This document shows, piece by piece, positions 1 to 11,858 of a DNA stretch of 64,000 nt. The stretch lies in contig OZ005650.1 of NCBI GenBank assembly GCA_963930645.1, positions 234,512,188 to 234,576,187 on the forward strand, given 5' to 3'. The notes below the pieces were generated by a model that saw nothing but the letters and a program-made list of their open reading frames with translations, was not told the DNA's origin and searched no databases. The position numbers were made by a program, and so were the translations under genes. The stretch's first letter is position 1; every line of letters begins with the position of its first letter. Origin of the DNA: Salticus scenicus (taxonomy: Eukaryota > Arthropoda > Arachnida > Araneae > Salticidae).

Positions 1-308
1 GTTAAAGCTAGAAATCTGCATTGCAATTTCTTTCAGCATTATGGTAAAATTTAATTGATGAATGTTTAATTAAATGATTACTCTCACTGAAGATAAAAAC
101 GAAACACGCATGTATCGCAATTTTATTTTTCCCTTCAACTAGATTATCACTGAAAAGAAATATTAAATATTCAACTACAAATTCATTGATAATACAAATT
201 CTTAATTAATATACAATTTTTTTAATAATAATAATAAAAAAAAAACTAATTTCCAAAAAAAATAAATAAATAAATAAATAAAAAAATATATTATTAATGC
301 ATACTCAC
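1..308 (-). other. Start of the next receptor intron
   Basis: Intronic sequence after the donor at 308. AT-rich with an AAAT/AATA run around 225-290. No exon or element is recognised. Confidence 0.6.
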
Positions 309-459
309 TCGTTGTTTAGATTTAACAACATGATTTTGAAGATCAGTCTTTTCTCCAATCACTTTACTTCCCCACAATATAAATCCAATCCAGGTATATG
401 TCACTGCCATACACAGCATAGGCAAAACGTATGTGAGAACTAAAAATACAATGTTGTAT
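309..459 (-). CDS. Tachykinin-like GPCR, internal exon (TM5 and ICL3)
   Basis: Next exon of the same receptor: 151 bp, one base plus 50 codons. TM5 is YNIVFLVLTYVLPMLCMAVT with the conserved Pro in YVLP and Tyr in VTYTWIG. It is followed by ICL3 with LWGSKVIGE and KSKQR. LWGS-IGE followed by KSKR is typical of tachykinin (neurokinin) receptors, such as the insect TakR86C and TakR99D families. The acceptor is ACAG at 463-460 and the donor is GTGAGT at 308-303. The exon ends on a complete Arg codon, so the TM6-TM7 exon should begin in phase 0 to the left of the window. Reading direction, phase and domain order all fit with the exon at 31885-32100. No stop or frameshift is seen. Confidence 0.9.
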
Positions 460-504
460 CTGTAAAAAAAAAAAAAAAAAAAAAGAAAAAAAAGGGGGGG
501 GGGG
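460..504 (-). promoter_or_regulatory. Splice acceptor with homopolymeric pyrimidine tract
   Basis: Read on the minus strand, the tract before the TM5 exon is 11 C, 8 T, one C, 21 T, then ACAG. The pyrimidine tract is therefore a long homopolymer that could vary in length by slippage. No separate branch point was identified. Confidence 0.75.
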
Positions 505-696
505 CATTTTAAACCACATAATTTCAATAAATATATTTAAATATCATTTAAAATTTTATCGGTATTAAGACACTAATATTCAGACAACCAAAAACTATAT
601 ATATTTTATTTTTATTAAAATATAAATAAACAAATAACCATTCTATTAAGGATATAATAATGCGAAATGAAAATAATAAGTAGTAGTATGATTATT

Positions 697-2053
697 ACTT
701 TCTTCTATATTCAATAGAAGAAAGTATTGGATTCGTAAAAATTTTCGGCCTCGGGTTTTTGATGGATTTACACGTTTTGAGAGATGCAGAATACGATTTG
801 ACCATTTTTAGAAAATGTCATTCTGTCTCTATGTCTGTGTGTGTGTGTAAAAAAAAATGTGGCAACTGTATTTCAGGAACTACTGCACAGAATTTCATAC
901 AAAGTAGTATGTAGTTACACCTTGACATAAATTAGTGCCTATCAACATTTGGTAAAAATTGTCTTATAGGTAGCGTTGCCATCCCGCTTTTTCTAAATTT
1001 TTAACATGGTGGTATAGGAGAAAATTTTGTATACATGTGCGTAAGGAGAATTATTTTTTAATAATTATTATGAAATTTACAAGAATTATTTATAATAGAC
1101 ATAGTCAACTGGGAAAAAAATTGTATATGTAGAAGCATCGTCTCGCCCCCTGGAGGGGATGTCCCTCCTCGAGGGGAATAAATTTTCATGATGGGTATCT
1201 TTCAAAAGAACTCGCCATTAGTTTTAAAGTGAATAGGAAATCTCATCTCATAAACAGATATTTAAATCCACGTGTCATTGTATAAATTAGTTAAAAATAA
1301 CACTTTTAACACGTAAATATTTTCATTAAAAAACTATACTTTAATTAAAAACATTATTAAAATTTTACAAATATATTTAGTCGAAGGTTTTCGCCCAGCT
1401 TCTCTCGGCATCATCAGGACAGATTAAAAAGTTTGACAAATGCAACTCGACACATTCATTATATAAAAAAAAGTCACGGCACAGTTACAGTTAATTTCGA
1501 CGAGTGAGTCCTTAAGTTAAAAAAGAATTTTTTATTTGAAGCTTTTTAGGGTCACTATAGGACAACTTCATGTATGGAAAAAAACTTGCATATAGTTGAG
1601 GTTTCACAGGGATAACATGGAACTTTTTTAATCTGTCCTGATGATGCCCAGACAAGTTGGGCGAAAAGCTTCGACTAAATATATTTGTAAAATTTTAATA
1701 ATGTTTTTAATTACAGTATAGTTTTTTAATGAAAATATTTATGTGTTTAAAGTGTAATTTTTAACAAATTTTAAAATGAATGGTTGAACCATTCATCTGC
1801 GATAATTTAAAATAAATTTATAGATTTTTTTTTTCATTTTTAATAATAATACTAATAATAAAAAATTGTAATATTGAGAATAAAATAAACTTTTTTTTCG
1901 ATATTTAGTGTTATACTACTTGTCCAATATGGAAATCGTACTGCATTATCATGGAAGATAATTCTATTAAATAATGATTTCAATAAATTTCTTTTTTACT
2001 GAGTGAATTTCCATAGGAAAATATAGAAGAAAGTCATGTGGTGGCCACAACAT
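697..2053 (+). mobile_element. HINE-like (Helentron-associated) family A, copy 1, interrupted
   Basis: Begins ACTTTCTTCTATAT near 697 and ends with the inverse ATATAGAAGAAAGT near 2021-2034, followed by a short terminal hairpin around GTGGCCAC (2041-2048). This matches the known layout of HINE/DINE-1 elements: a sub-terminal inverted repeat at each end, a 3' hairpin beyond the right one, and a GTCT-type simple repeat inside (here a degenerate GTCT/GT stretch near 820-848). It encodes no protein. About 0.5 kb of foldback sequence is inserted around 1280-1775, which explains its greater length than the copy at 6207-7073. Family name inferred, not searched. Confidence 0.6.
1290..1765. mobile_element. 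Foldback element with hammerhead-like cores
   Basis: Two inverted arms of about 148 bp (1290-1437 and 1618-1765) surround a 180-bp centre. Both arms contain, in opposite orientation, the order CTGATGA, a GC hairpin, GAAA. On the right arm CTGATGA is at 1638-1644, a GCCCA/TGGGC stem lies between, and GAAA is at 1663. On the left arm the same order is on the minus strand (1417-1389). This is the conserved core order of hammerhead ribozymes, which are known in Penelope-like element terminal repeats. Stems I and III were not established. The element sits inside a HINE-A copy. Confidence 0.55.
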
Positions 2054-3869
2054 TCAAGTTTTTATTATAAATTTAATTGCCAAAATTTATAAAGGGAGTG
2101 ATATGCAGCACAAAATTAGGTAAAACAGAATTCTAAGCAGGAAATGAAATATCCAATAAGATTTGCTTCAAATAGGATAAGTTTAACAAATAAATAAAAT
2201 TTGTTACTAATCATCGTCAAAAGCCATTTTTTTTAAATTTATTGTACATTAAATAATATGGTATTCGTATTACAAATTTCACTCACAATATGAGATCTAT
2301 AGATAATTATTGTGGATTTATTTCTATTAAATATGGTATACTAAATTTGAGTATCATGGAAATTAAACAATTATATATATATATATATTTAAATAATAAG
2401 AACGCTTTTATTCCAAAATGTTAAAAAATAAAATAAAAATAAAAATAAATAAATAAATTATGCAGTGAAAAGGAATAATAAAAAGTGTTATTTGATGTTG
2501 AACAGAAATATAAACTAAATATTTATACAAGGCTAAAACCCCAATGTAAAAAATATTAAGTGAGAAAACTTCAGTTTCAGTAGCGTTAAGCGTACCGTCA
2601 TCAGTGCAAAATGACAAGATCGATTATTGCTCCTATATGTATATAGAGAAGCAATTTTTAGAGTCGGGATTACAGCCATTAAGAATTTAAGAAGTTATAA
2701 GTGTTAACCAATAGGAAATTGGGATATAGAAAGCTATGTAAATGATAGGTTAAAATCAAGAGTATGTCGATTTTATATAATATTTCCAACAATCAGAGAG
2801 ACGGAGTATACTAAGATCGCACTTATTAATAACATTTTTTCTTTTAACAAATACGAAAAGTTTCTAGAAAATTGAGTCCATGTTAGTGTTTAAGCCGGCA
2901 GAATATTTTAGCTGAATTAAAGTAAAAAGTATGGTTATTCTTTCAACAATGCTTAGCAATGGCCGATTTGTTTATTTCTTGTTTATTTCAGAGTATAACC
3001 CATGTGTTCTTTAAGACAAAACTTGAGTTTACGTCCCAATATATGATTGTCTACATTGACAATAAATACTATAAATATTCCAAGAGTTGTGTATGTTAAA
3101 AATGTTTTATAACTTAGAAAGGGCTTGTTGGAAAACTAGAGCAGCTGTAATACTTCCTTCCCCAAGGCCAGCAATAACTGCAAAACTCAGCAATACAACT
3201 AAACTCCTCTCCAGCTGAAGCAGGTGAAACCGTAATGCCTCTGTTTACCGCTACCGGTGAAGGTAGAATGAATGTTCTGTTCTGATGTCGCTATTGTGCG
3301 AGTATTATTCGAATTTACTTTAATTTCTGGGCCCTCTGTATATAATCTGTGTATAATAGGTTGTAAATAGAAATGTTTGTGTTCAACAATATCTGTTGAT
3401 TGTGCAGTGTGTGCAGTTTGATTAAAAGAAAAATCGAAGTTATTTTATCGTTCTATGTTCTATTTCAAGACTCCAGCCTGATTTATTTATTGGAAAAATG
3501 ATTGTAAAATCAACAGGGCTAATTTGTTTGTATGTGAGAAAATTATTTTAAAATCATATTGTTTAAGAATTTTAGCAATGGCAAAACTTAATTTAGGGGG
3601 AAAAGGCAAAACAATATTGATATTAGAAGAAGACTTAGATGTAGAAGGACATGGAGTATGGGGATGTTATAATTTAAACAGAGCTTTATAATCAATGGAA
3701 GTATTCTAACCTATCCTCTGTTACTGTTGACAGATATTGCAACCTTTCCATTATCGATAAAGATCTTTTTTAAATTACAACATCCTCATACCTTCTACGT
3801 CTAAGTCTTCTTGATATATTAGTATTGTTTTTGATTTTGAAAGCTTCTCCTGGTGAGATATAATTTTGT
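2054..3869. other. Intron sequence, no recognised gene
   Basis: AT-rich intronic DNA with a short (TA)n near 2372-2389. The part 3125-3420 is less AT-rich than its surroundings and might be an old LTR or UTR fragment, but no matching end was found. Nothing else can be supported. Confidence 0.5.
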
Positions 3870-5160
3870 AAATATTTCCTTTTTTTATAGTAAGCGTCTA
3901 TGGACTCATACTCAAAGTTTGAATAAAAGTGGTTCGGCAGAAGTGGATAAAATATCATTCAGAAGATTTGTCACAGGTAAATTCATCTCATCAAGCATCT
4001 CTGGGACCTGCTTCCACAATGTCCAACTTTAGCGCATTTAGGCTACCTGAAAGTTTCATTTATTTATTTGTTTTTTAAATATATATTTGCAATAGTTTTC
4101 ACTGATTTAATAAAATAATAACTTCTAAATATCTCTGCTCTTGATGAGATAGATCATGGAAATGCTTGAATATTTTAAATTCATCGATCCGTATCTTCCT
4201 TTAGCGTAAAGTCTGTTTCGCAAAGTTGAATTAAAAAATAAATCACAAGATTTGACCTTGACAGCCATATTTTATCCCAGAATCCTACCCCTAGCCAGAC
4301 AGATTCATTTATACTGGCGCATTGTACTACCATCTATTATGGATTTTCGTTTGAAAAATGTGAGCAAAATTTATGCTGGGACAAATATTTAAAAAGAATC
4401 GGAAGTTTTGTCATATGTAGGCAGTTTTGTCCCTGAAATATATCCTAGAAAGTCAGTTGCCTATATTTTCTATTTAAATATTTTTTCATCGACTATGAAC
4501 TAAAGCGCAAACTTCGAACAAAATCGGTTCGATTACAGTGGGTTAAAATTGACTGCAAGATTTGTCACAGCGAACTGCTGTTTTTACCTGGAGCATAATG
4601 GTCACAAGGATCCTTTAAAATGCATGCATATTGTATTGTTATCTAGTATGGTCTCGCGTATAAAATTTCAAAATAATCCACTCAATAGAAAGACGTTAAA
4701 ATAAATAAATCGTAGGATATCTTGGATAGTTTTTCTCCAAAATTACTTTGACACAGATTCCTGAAAAAGCTTTCATACTTTAATTTCGTCGATTAATGTC
4801 TAAATTTTGAGTAAAATTGATTAGAAGAAGTGCATTAAAATAAATCGCAAGTTTTGTCATACACGCAGGATTCTTACCCTGGTACCCGCACCAAGTGAAA
4901 TATATCCCTAAAAAATTTTGCCTAGTGTATTGTATTGCCAGCGACTATAAAATGGTGTGCAAACTTTGAACAAAACTGACTCGGTCGAGTGTGATAAAAA
5001 GTGATTGCAAAATTTGCCACAGATACACTGAATTTCACACACGAAACCTACACCTTCTTAAAAATGTTTCTTAAAATGATTCCTAGTGTATTTTCCTCCA
5101 TTATGAGCTCTTGTTTAAAATATGAAAAAAATCGATTTCGCAAAAAAGCATTAAAATAAA
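3870..5160. repeat. Degenerate tandem repeat (satellite-like)
   Basis: A diverged motif recurs about every 150-230 bp. It runs roughly as a 'cgactatga' segment, then 'caaactttgaacaaaat', 'cggttcg', 'attaaaataaat', and 'gcaagatttgtcacag'. Recognisable copies lie near 3895, 4190, 4340, 4490, 4640, 4790, 4945 and 5100. Copies are too diverged for a confident unit length. No coding capacity. The array ends in an (AAAT)n tract. Confidence 0.55.
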
Positions 5161-6206
5161 TAAATAAATAAATAAATAAATAAAACCCATAGAAAACCCA
5201 ATAAATAAAATGTATAGAAATTTAAAACAATTAAAAAAGTCCTTCATAGCATAAGATTGAGTTTTTTTTTTTTTTTTTTTTTTTTTAATACCTTATCTTG
5301 GAAAATACTTACATGACTGTATATATGTCTCTTGTGAACGATATATAATAACGTAAAATTAAAAAACAAACATATAATTTGAGATTGTAAATTTAAGATT
5401 ACAAGTAAATGTTCTAATTTTAACTCAGAAAAGCACGGTTTTTTGTGAATAGAAAGCAGTTTTAAAAAATTTAACGACAATACCAGGAAAAGAAAAAGCT
5501 AAATGTTATTTTGTAGTTTATTTTTAAAACTAATGGAAGTTTTTTGGATCAAAAGCTGATAATTATCACTGTTAAGATAATTAATGATTTTTTTTTCCCT
5601 TAAACATTTATTTGCAAAGAATTTCTCTGAAACTTTTATCGATGAGTAAGTAAGATCTTAGGTCACGCTTAAATTACTTCCTGCTAATTTAGGTATTTAA
5701 TTACATGTAATTACTGTTGTTTATGAAATGTGATATATTTTGTTACTAATTATAAATATAATTTGATCCATAACTTATGACGACATTTTTACTCTTTGTT
5801 AAAGTATGCATAAATCAAGTCATTGTCTAGCTGAGGAATACCTAAGTTTTAAAAGTTTGCTAGGTTTTTTATTATTTCAGAATATAAAAGTTTACAAAAT
5901 GCGTATTGATCTGAAATTTATAAAGTAAATAGGCATTAATATTTATAAACATCCCATATTTAAAGCATTCTTGTATATGTATTCCTAAAATGCTGCTTAT
6001 TTTATGTCATTGAGTGATTTTAAAAGAGGCTAAATTTTTCAAAAAAATATTTCTCGGTGTTTATATTTAGATGTTTAAAAAGTATGATTTAATTTATATA
6101 TTTTTAATTCTTCTTCTTCTTCATCTTCTTTTCTTTATTAGTTTTTCGCAACAAAACAAATTTCAGTATAATATATATTACACAAAATTTATAAAAATAC
6201 CTTTTT
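5161..6206. other. Intron sequence with simple repeats
   Basis: (AAAT)n at about 5155-5185, a long T run at 5263-5286, and CTT repeats near 6109-6135. Otherwise AT-rich intron without recognised features. Confidence 0.5.
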
Positions 6207-6342
6207 ACTTTCTTCTATATGTAATATAGAGAAAGTATTGGATTCGCGAAAATTTTCGACCTCCGTTTTTTGACGGATCTACACGTTTTGGGATGTCCTG
6301 AACACGAATTGATAGTTTTTAGAAAATGTCTGTCTGTCTGTG

Positions 6343-6373
<31 letters not shown>

Positions 6374-6873
6374 GTGTCTGTATCATTTTTTTGTGGACGC
6401 TGTATCTCACGAACATATGAATGAAATTTAACCAAACTTGGTATTTAGTTGCACCCTGACAAGAACTGGTGCCCATTAGATTTGGGGATCAATAGCTCAA
6501 CAGGTGGCGCTGTAATCGCATTTTATGCAAATTTTTAACATGGCAGCATAGGACAAAATTCCGTATAAATGGGCATAATGAGAGTTATTTTAAACTTGTG
6601 ATTGTAAAATTAATTTGAATTATTGATGATAGTAGTAGTTAACTAGGAAAAAAAAATTGTGCATGGGGGGGCATCGGTTCCCCCCCTGGGGGGGAAGTAC
6701 CCCCCCGGGGGGGTAAATTTTGAAGATGGGTATCATTCGAAAGATCTCGTCAATACCTTTAAAACGAATGGTTGAACCATAAATCTGTGATAATTTAAAA
6801 CAAAGTTATCGATTTTTTTTACTTTTAACAAAAAAAAAAAAAAAAAAAAAAAAAACTTAGAAAAAAAAAATTC

Positions 6874-6906
<33 letters not shown>

Positions 6907-6949
6907 ATTGTTAGTGATTGAATATGTATTAATTTTCACAAAAAAAAAA

Positions 6950-6981
<32 letters not shown>

Positions 6982-7073
6982 ATCTTTTTTTTTTTTTTTT
7001 TTTTTTTTAATATTGTTACTGATTGAATATGTATAGGAAAATATAGAAGAAAGTCTTGTGGTGGCCACAACAT
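6207..7073 (+). mobile_element. HINE-like family A, copy 2 (uninterrupted)
   Basis: Best reference copy of family A, 867 bp. 5' end ACTTTCTTCTATATGTAATA with its own short hairpin. A (GTCT)n tract lies at about 6328-6378, a C/G-run stem-loop at 6664-6712, and long A and T tracts at 6830-7008. The right sub-terminal repeat ATATAGAAGAAAGT is at 7041-7054, and the end hairpin is centred on GTGGCCAC (7061-7068). The GTCY microsatellite plus sub-terminal inverted repeats are the hallmarks of DINE-1/HINE non-autonomous Helentrons in other arthropods (established knowledge). Assignment is by architecture only. Confidence 0.65.
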
Positions 7074-8223
7074 ACTAGCTTAGGTTTCAACTGTATATAT
7101 TATTGCATACACAGTATGAATTGTTTACATTTTTAAGGAATAAATACATAATTATGTATTATTGTAGACTAGGGAAAAACGTTTTAGGTTTTGTTTAATT
7201 TTTCTGTAAAAATAGTTGTTAGTTACATTTGTTATTTATTGATCTATTTTTAAATTCTATAGTTTTGAGTATCCATAGAAAACACATTTCACTTAAAATA
7301 TATTACAAAAACTTTAAAATACGTTTTTCATAAGTTTTCCATGGTGCTTTTGTATCGGCATATTATTCTAACATTAGGGTGAGAGGGCCGCCAACTTTGA
7401 GGTAAGAAGAGCTATGCAATTTTAGCATAAAATACATATTTTTTTGAAACATTATATACTTATTTTAAAACTAATGATTGTCATAGACAAAAATAAAACA
7501 AATATTATTATTATTTCTTTATATATTATGCTAAAATGAATGCCCACTTGTTACTTAAAACAATATAAAAGTAAGCCAGGCCCATTTTATCAATGTAAAA
7601 TTATCGGGAGCCTGTGTCTTTTTCCCAAAATTTCGTTATCTTACTCAAAAATGTTTAACAAGTTGTATGTTCGCTTATCAAATTACAAAGGTTGAACAGC
7701 ACCCCTTTATAGGTTTTGGGGAAGGCCAAACACTGTCGTTTTAAAAAATATCTGAATTATGTTTTCCCCTTTTAGACTATAGTTTACACAACTAATTAAA
7801 AAAGGAGTATGTCAAAATTTTAAACGCTTATCAGATAAAGGAATATGAATTATTGATCAAAACTAATCTTAGAAGTTCCCAAAATTTTATTTATGTACGT
7901 CACCTATGAATGGCTTGCGTCCTCTTACGGCACCTGCGTATACGAAAATTATGTAACAAAGCATTTGTCCACCACATCATCCTACCCCAAACTACCTTAT
8001 TTATTTTTTAAATATAAAGGTCTTTTTACAAAGGATTTTCATAATTAAAATTTTCACGTTTTGAAACAGGAATTGATAAAGAGGTCTTCTAATAATTAAA
8101 TTATCTCTTTAAATATTTAACTTCTTATCAATTTCAACTTTCAGTGCACTGATGCAGGAAACAATATTAATTTTTAATATTTTATTTTTTGTAAAATTTC
8201 TAATATGCAAAACACGTATCTAC
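7074..8223. other. Intron sequence, nothing recognised
   Basis: AT-rich sequence with no long reading frame, repeat or RNA gene that I can support. Confidence 0.5.
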
Positions 8224-8542
8224 AATAAGCTTTTGGACACTTTCGAATTTAGACTTTTTTTCCCCCCTTAAATATCCAGAAAATTTCTTCGGGAATCATC
8301 TTGAAAGTTTGCTAGTGTAGATAACATGTTATAATTCATATATTTCAGTAAAAGCTGTGTCCGGATAAGGAAAAGAGCACCAGTAAAAAAATAAACTAAC
8401 AATTTTTTTTTCCGGATCACTCTGTAAAAAGTAATGCTTTAAATGTGTTTTGGCTGTAGCATATGGTTATGAGAATTTGTTTCATTATCTGTATAAATTT
8501 TTATGAGGCTACCACATATATTCTTGGAGATATAACGATTCT

Positions 8543-8580
<38 letters not shown>

Positions 8581-9703
8581 AAATAAATAAATAAATAAAT
8601 AAGTAAAATAAAAAATCCACTTTTTTAATTATAGCATTTAAGTTAATAGACCCAGTGCAAAGAAATTTTTAGAAAATTTGGCATACTACATTAGATACAT
8701 CATATTGTAAACAGAATGCAGAGATGTTCAATATCTTACGAAATAGGAATATTTTTACCAAATAACTTTTAACTACAAATGGGGTAACGTTAAAGGAAAA
8801 TTAATTTGTATAGTTTAATAGCCAAAAGTATTGAGCAACCAGTATGAAAACCCAAACACATATCAGGTAAATTAAAAATATATATATTAAAGATAGAATG
8901 AACAGAATTTCAGTTCTCTCAAAATAAAAGCTGGGGTGTAAAAAATAAGGGGTGTTATTTACATTTTTATTTTGATTCAGTCAATGCCCAATGGTTATAC
9001 AGTCTTCGTTGATTGCAAATAAATATTGATAAAAATCTTCTACAATCTTCCTTCCTTTTTTTTTTAGAAGATCTAAAATTTTGTTCATTCTATCTCTTAT
9101 AACTTTTTTAGATTTAAATGACATTTGTTTGGGGTTTTCACATAAGTCGTTCAATACCTTTGGCTATTAAATTATGCAAATGAACTTCTTAAAAATCTAG
9201 CGCATGCATATATAAGAATTATGTAGTAAACATGCATGTATTTCAGAGGATATTTAACATTTTTGCGTTGTGATTGACGTATGCTGTGTCTAAGGTAGTA
9301 TGCCAATTTTTCTAAAAATAGCTTTGCACTGGGTCTAATACCCCACGTTTTATAATTACAAAAAGTGGAATTTATTTTTGAATTTTTTTACAAAAATTGT
9401 TATATCTCCATGAATATATGTAGCAGTCTCATAAATATTTATACAGATAATGAAAAAATAATCATAATCACATGCTACACACAGAAAACAATTAAATAAT
9501 TACATTTTACAGGATGATCCAAAACATTTTGATTTTTGTTTAATTTTTTACTGGTCACCTTTTTATCTCCAGGACACTACTTTTGCTAAAATATATGATG
9601 TATAACATGTCCTTTACACTACTAAAGTTTCAAGATGATTCCTAAATATTTTTTCTAGATATTTTACAAAGCGTTTAAATTAAAAAGTGTCCAAATACTT
9701 ATT
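8224..9703. mobile_element. 1.5-kb foldback (long inverted repeat) element
   Basis: The two halves are inverted, diverged copies. Outer ends: aataagcttttggacac at 8224 against gtgtccaaatacttatt ending at about 9703. Middle: 'agacccagtgcaaag' near 8650 against 'ctttgcactgggtct' near 9322. Inner: 'gatagaatgaacag' near 8894 against 'gttcattctatctc' near 9083. Arms are roughly 700 bp each. The left arm carries an extra T run (8544-8578). Coding potential is absent. It resembles a non-autonomous foldback/MITE-type element, class unknown. Confidence 0.65.
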
Positions 9704-10775
9704 TGAAAATTGTGTTAAAATAAAACAGAAACAATCTAATATATGTTGAAACATATATATATTAGATATATATATATAGATCTAGAAAAAAAAAAGTTTT
9801 TTTAAACAAATTATTTAATGTATCTAAAAATAACGGAGAAATATTAAATTAAAAATCTAAAAATTTATAATACTCTACAGCATATATCTTCAAATAATTG
9901 GATTATTTCAAAATGATGTAAATTGCTATACGATATCTACACTGAATTCTAAATAACACTTCTTTCCCCAAAGAATAAAATTCTTACACATATTAAACGT
10001 TATTTTTCTAGGACTAAATTTAAAGAAAATGCGATCTTTTTTAAATAAAGTACATGTCTTTTATTATTATTATTTTTTTTTATCATAAAAATTTCGTATA
10101 AAAACAGTTTCTTTTATTAAAATTAAAATTTAATGTAAAGAATTAAACTAAATTTTATTTTTACAGATAAATAAAAGCCATTGGGTCAAACAATTAAAGA
10201 CAAACAATTAAATGATTCTCAATAGTTAAAATTTCATTTTTATGTAATACGATTAGGAAAAAAAAAAGAATGAATGTAAAAGAAACGATAATAATAAAAT
10301 TTTTCACTTTTCATTTGAAAACTACATTTCATAAAAAAGATTTATAAATTAAAGCTATAACTAATTTTTTTATAGTTTAATTTAACAGTTAATTTTAAAA
10401 ACATGCTATCCAATCTAACTTAATTATTAAAAATTGCATAATACATTATTTTACTTAGAAAAAGCAAGTCCCAAAACATAATATAATCCCTTACAGCTTT
10501 ATTTTTTAAATTATGTTTTCGACTGAACTAAAAAATTATGATTGAAAATGGTTTGCTGCGAAAGTATTTTGGTAGACACTAAGCGTTAAATAAACGTGCC
10601 ATAAGTACTTAAAAAAAATACTTTGTTTACAAATACTTAGATGATTAAAAAAAGGTACTAGTATTTTTTTTTTTTTTTTTTTTTTTTACTTTATTTCAAA
10701 CACCAATTAATATGAAATATATGTGATGATTTTACAAAATATATGTAATAAATTAATCAAACTTTATCAGACACT

Positions 10776-10828
<53 letters not shown>

Positions 10829-11046
10829 TTGTAAGCTGAATAAATTTATTTTAAAGTGCAGTTAAATTTCTAAAAATTTGGTACGTAACATCGACATTAC
10901 GTACATTACACATAATATAAACTCATTCTTAAGTTATTGTGGTCAGACGGTATAAATATGACGTAATTAATTAAGATGCCTAACAAATTTCCTTAGTTAA
11001 AGAATTAATATTTCATTTGATTTTTTTTTTTTTTTTTTTAAGTAAG

Positions 11047-11083
<37 letters not shown>

Positions 11084-11822
11084 CTAGCCGTTCTTGAGAT
11101 ATTGACTTTCGCCCCCCTCCTCTTTGGATGTTCACCAAATCACGGGAATTTTATCTCTTAAGCAGAAGTTAACACTTATTTTAGGAAATAACATCTAAAA
11201 GAGTGTAATTATGGCGATTTTGAACATAATTCAGATTTTTAGGAAACCCACTTGTTTGGCCTAAAATTGAATAATTTATTCAGTACTGTTGCCTATCAGT
11301 TTCTCTGAAGTAACCAATTGATACGTACGAATATAAATGTAATAAACGGGTTATACAGCAATTTTGAAGGAAATCGTGAAAACTGTTTTCGGATACGAAC
11401 TTGAGATTCCATTTCTGGTTTCCCAATTTCTACAAAAATTGATAAAAGTATCTGTATTCCATATAAATTTTGATTATGAAATTTCGTCGTTCTACTCATT
11501 TTAGCTTTGGTGATATGACTATAAGCAAATTGCTCACACTCATATATATGTATATAAACACAAACATACAAACACACGTACATACTGATCTATCACCAAA
11601 AACCAATTTTTTCAATTCTGTTGACCTTAAAATATAAAAGTCACGTAAAAACATAATACTGAAATTTTTGACGGAATACAATTGTTTCACTACCAATGTT
11701 AGTTGTATAATGAAAGTTAAAATGTTGATAATTTGTAAGGAAGTGGCGTCATGTTAAGGTAGAGTGACCATATTTTTTTCGTGGAATTTGGAAACAAAGT
11801 TGGCGGTATCCTCGAAGGACAA

Positions 11823-11858
<36 letters not shown>

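Noticed and set aside
2880..3480. Possible solo LTR
   Set aside because: Composition and a few phrases recall LTRs, but no TG...CA ends with a target duplication could be fixed.
3585..3692. Short plus-strand frame with a GGKGKTILILEEDLDVEG-like peptide
   Set aside because: Only about 38 codons, no splice context on that strand, and no recognised domain.
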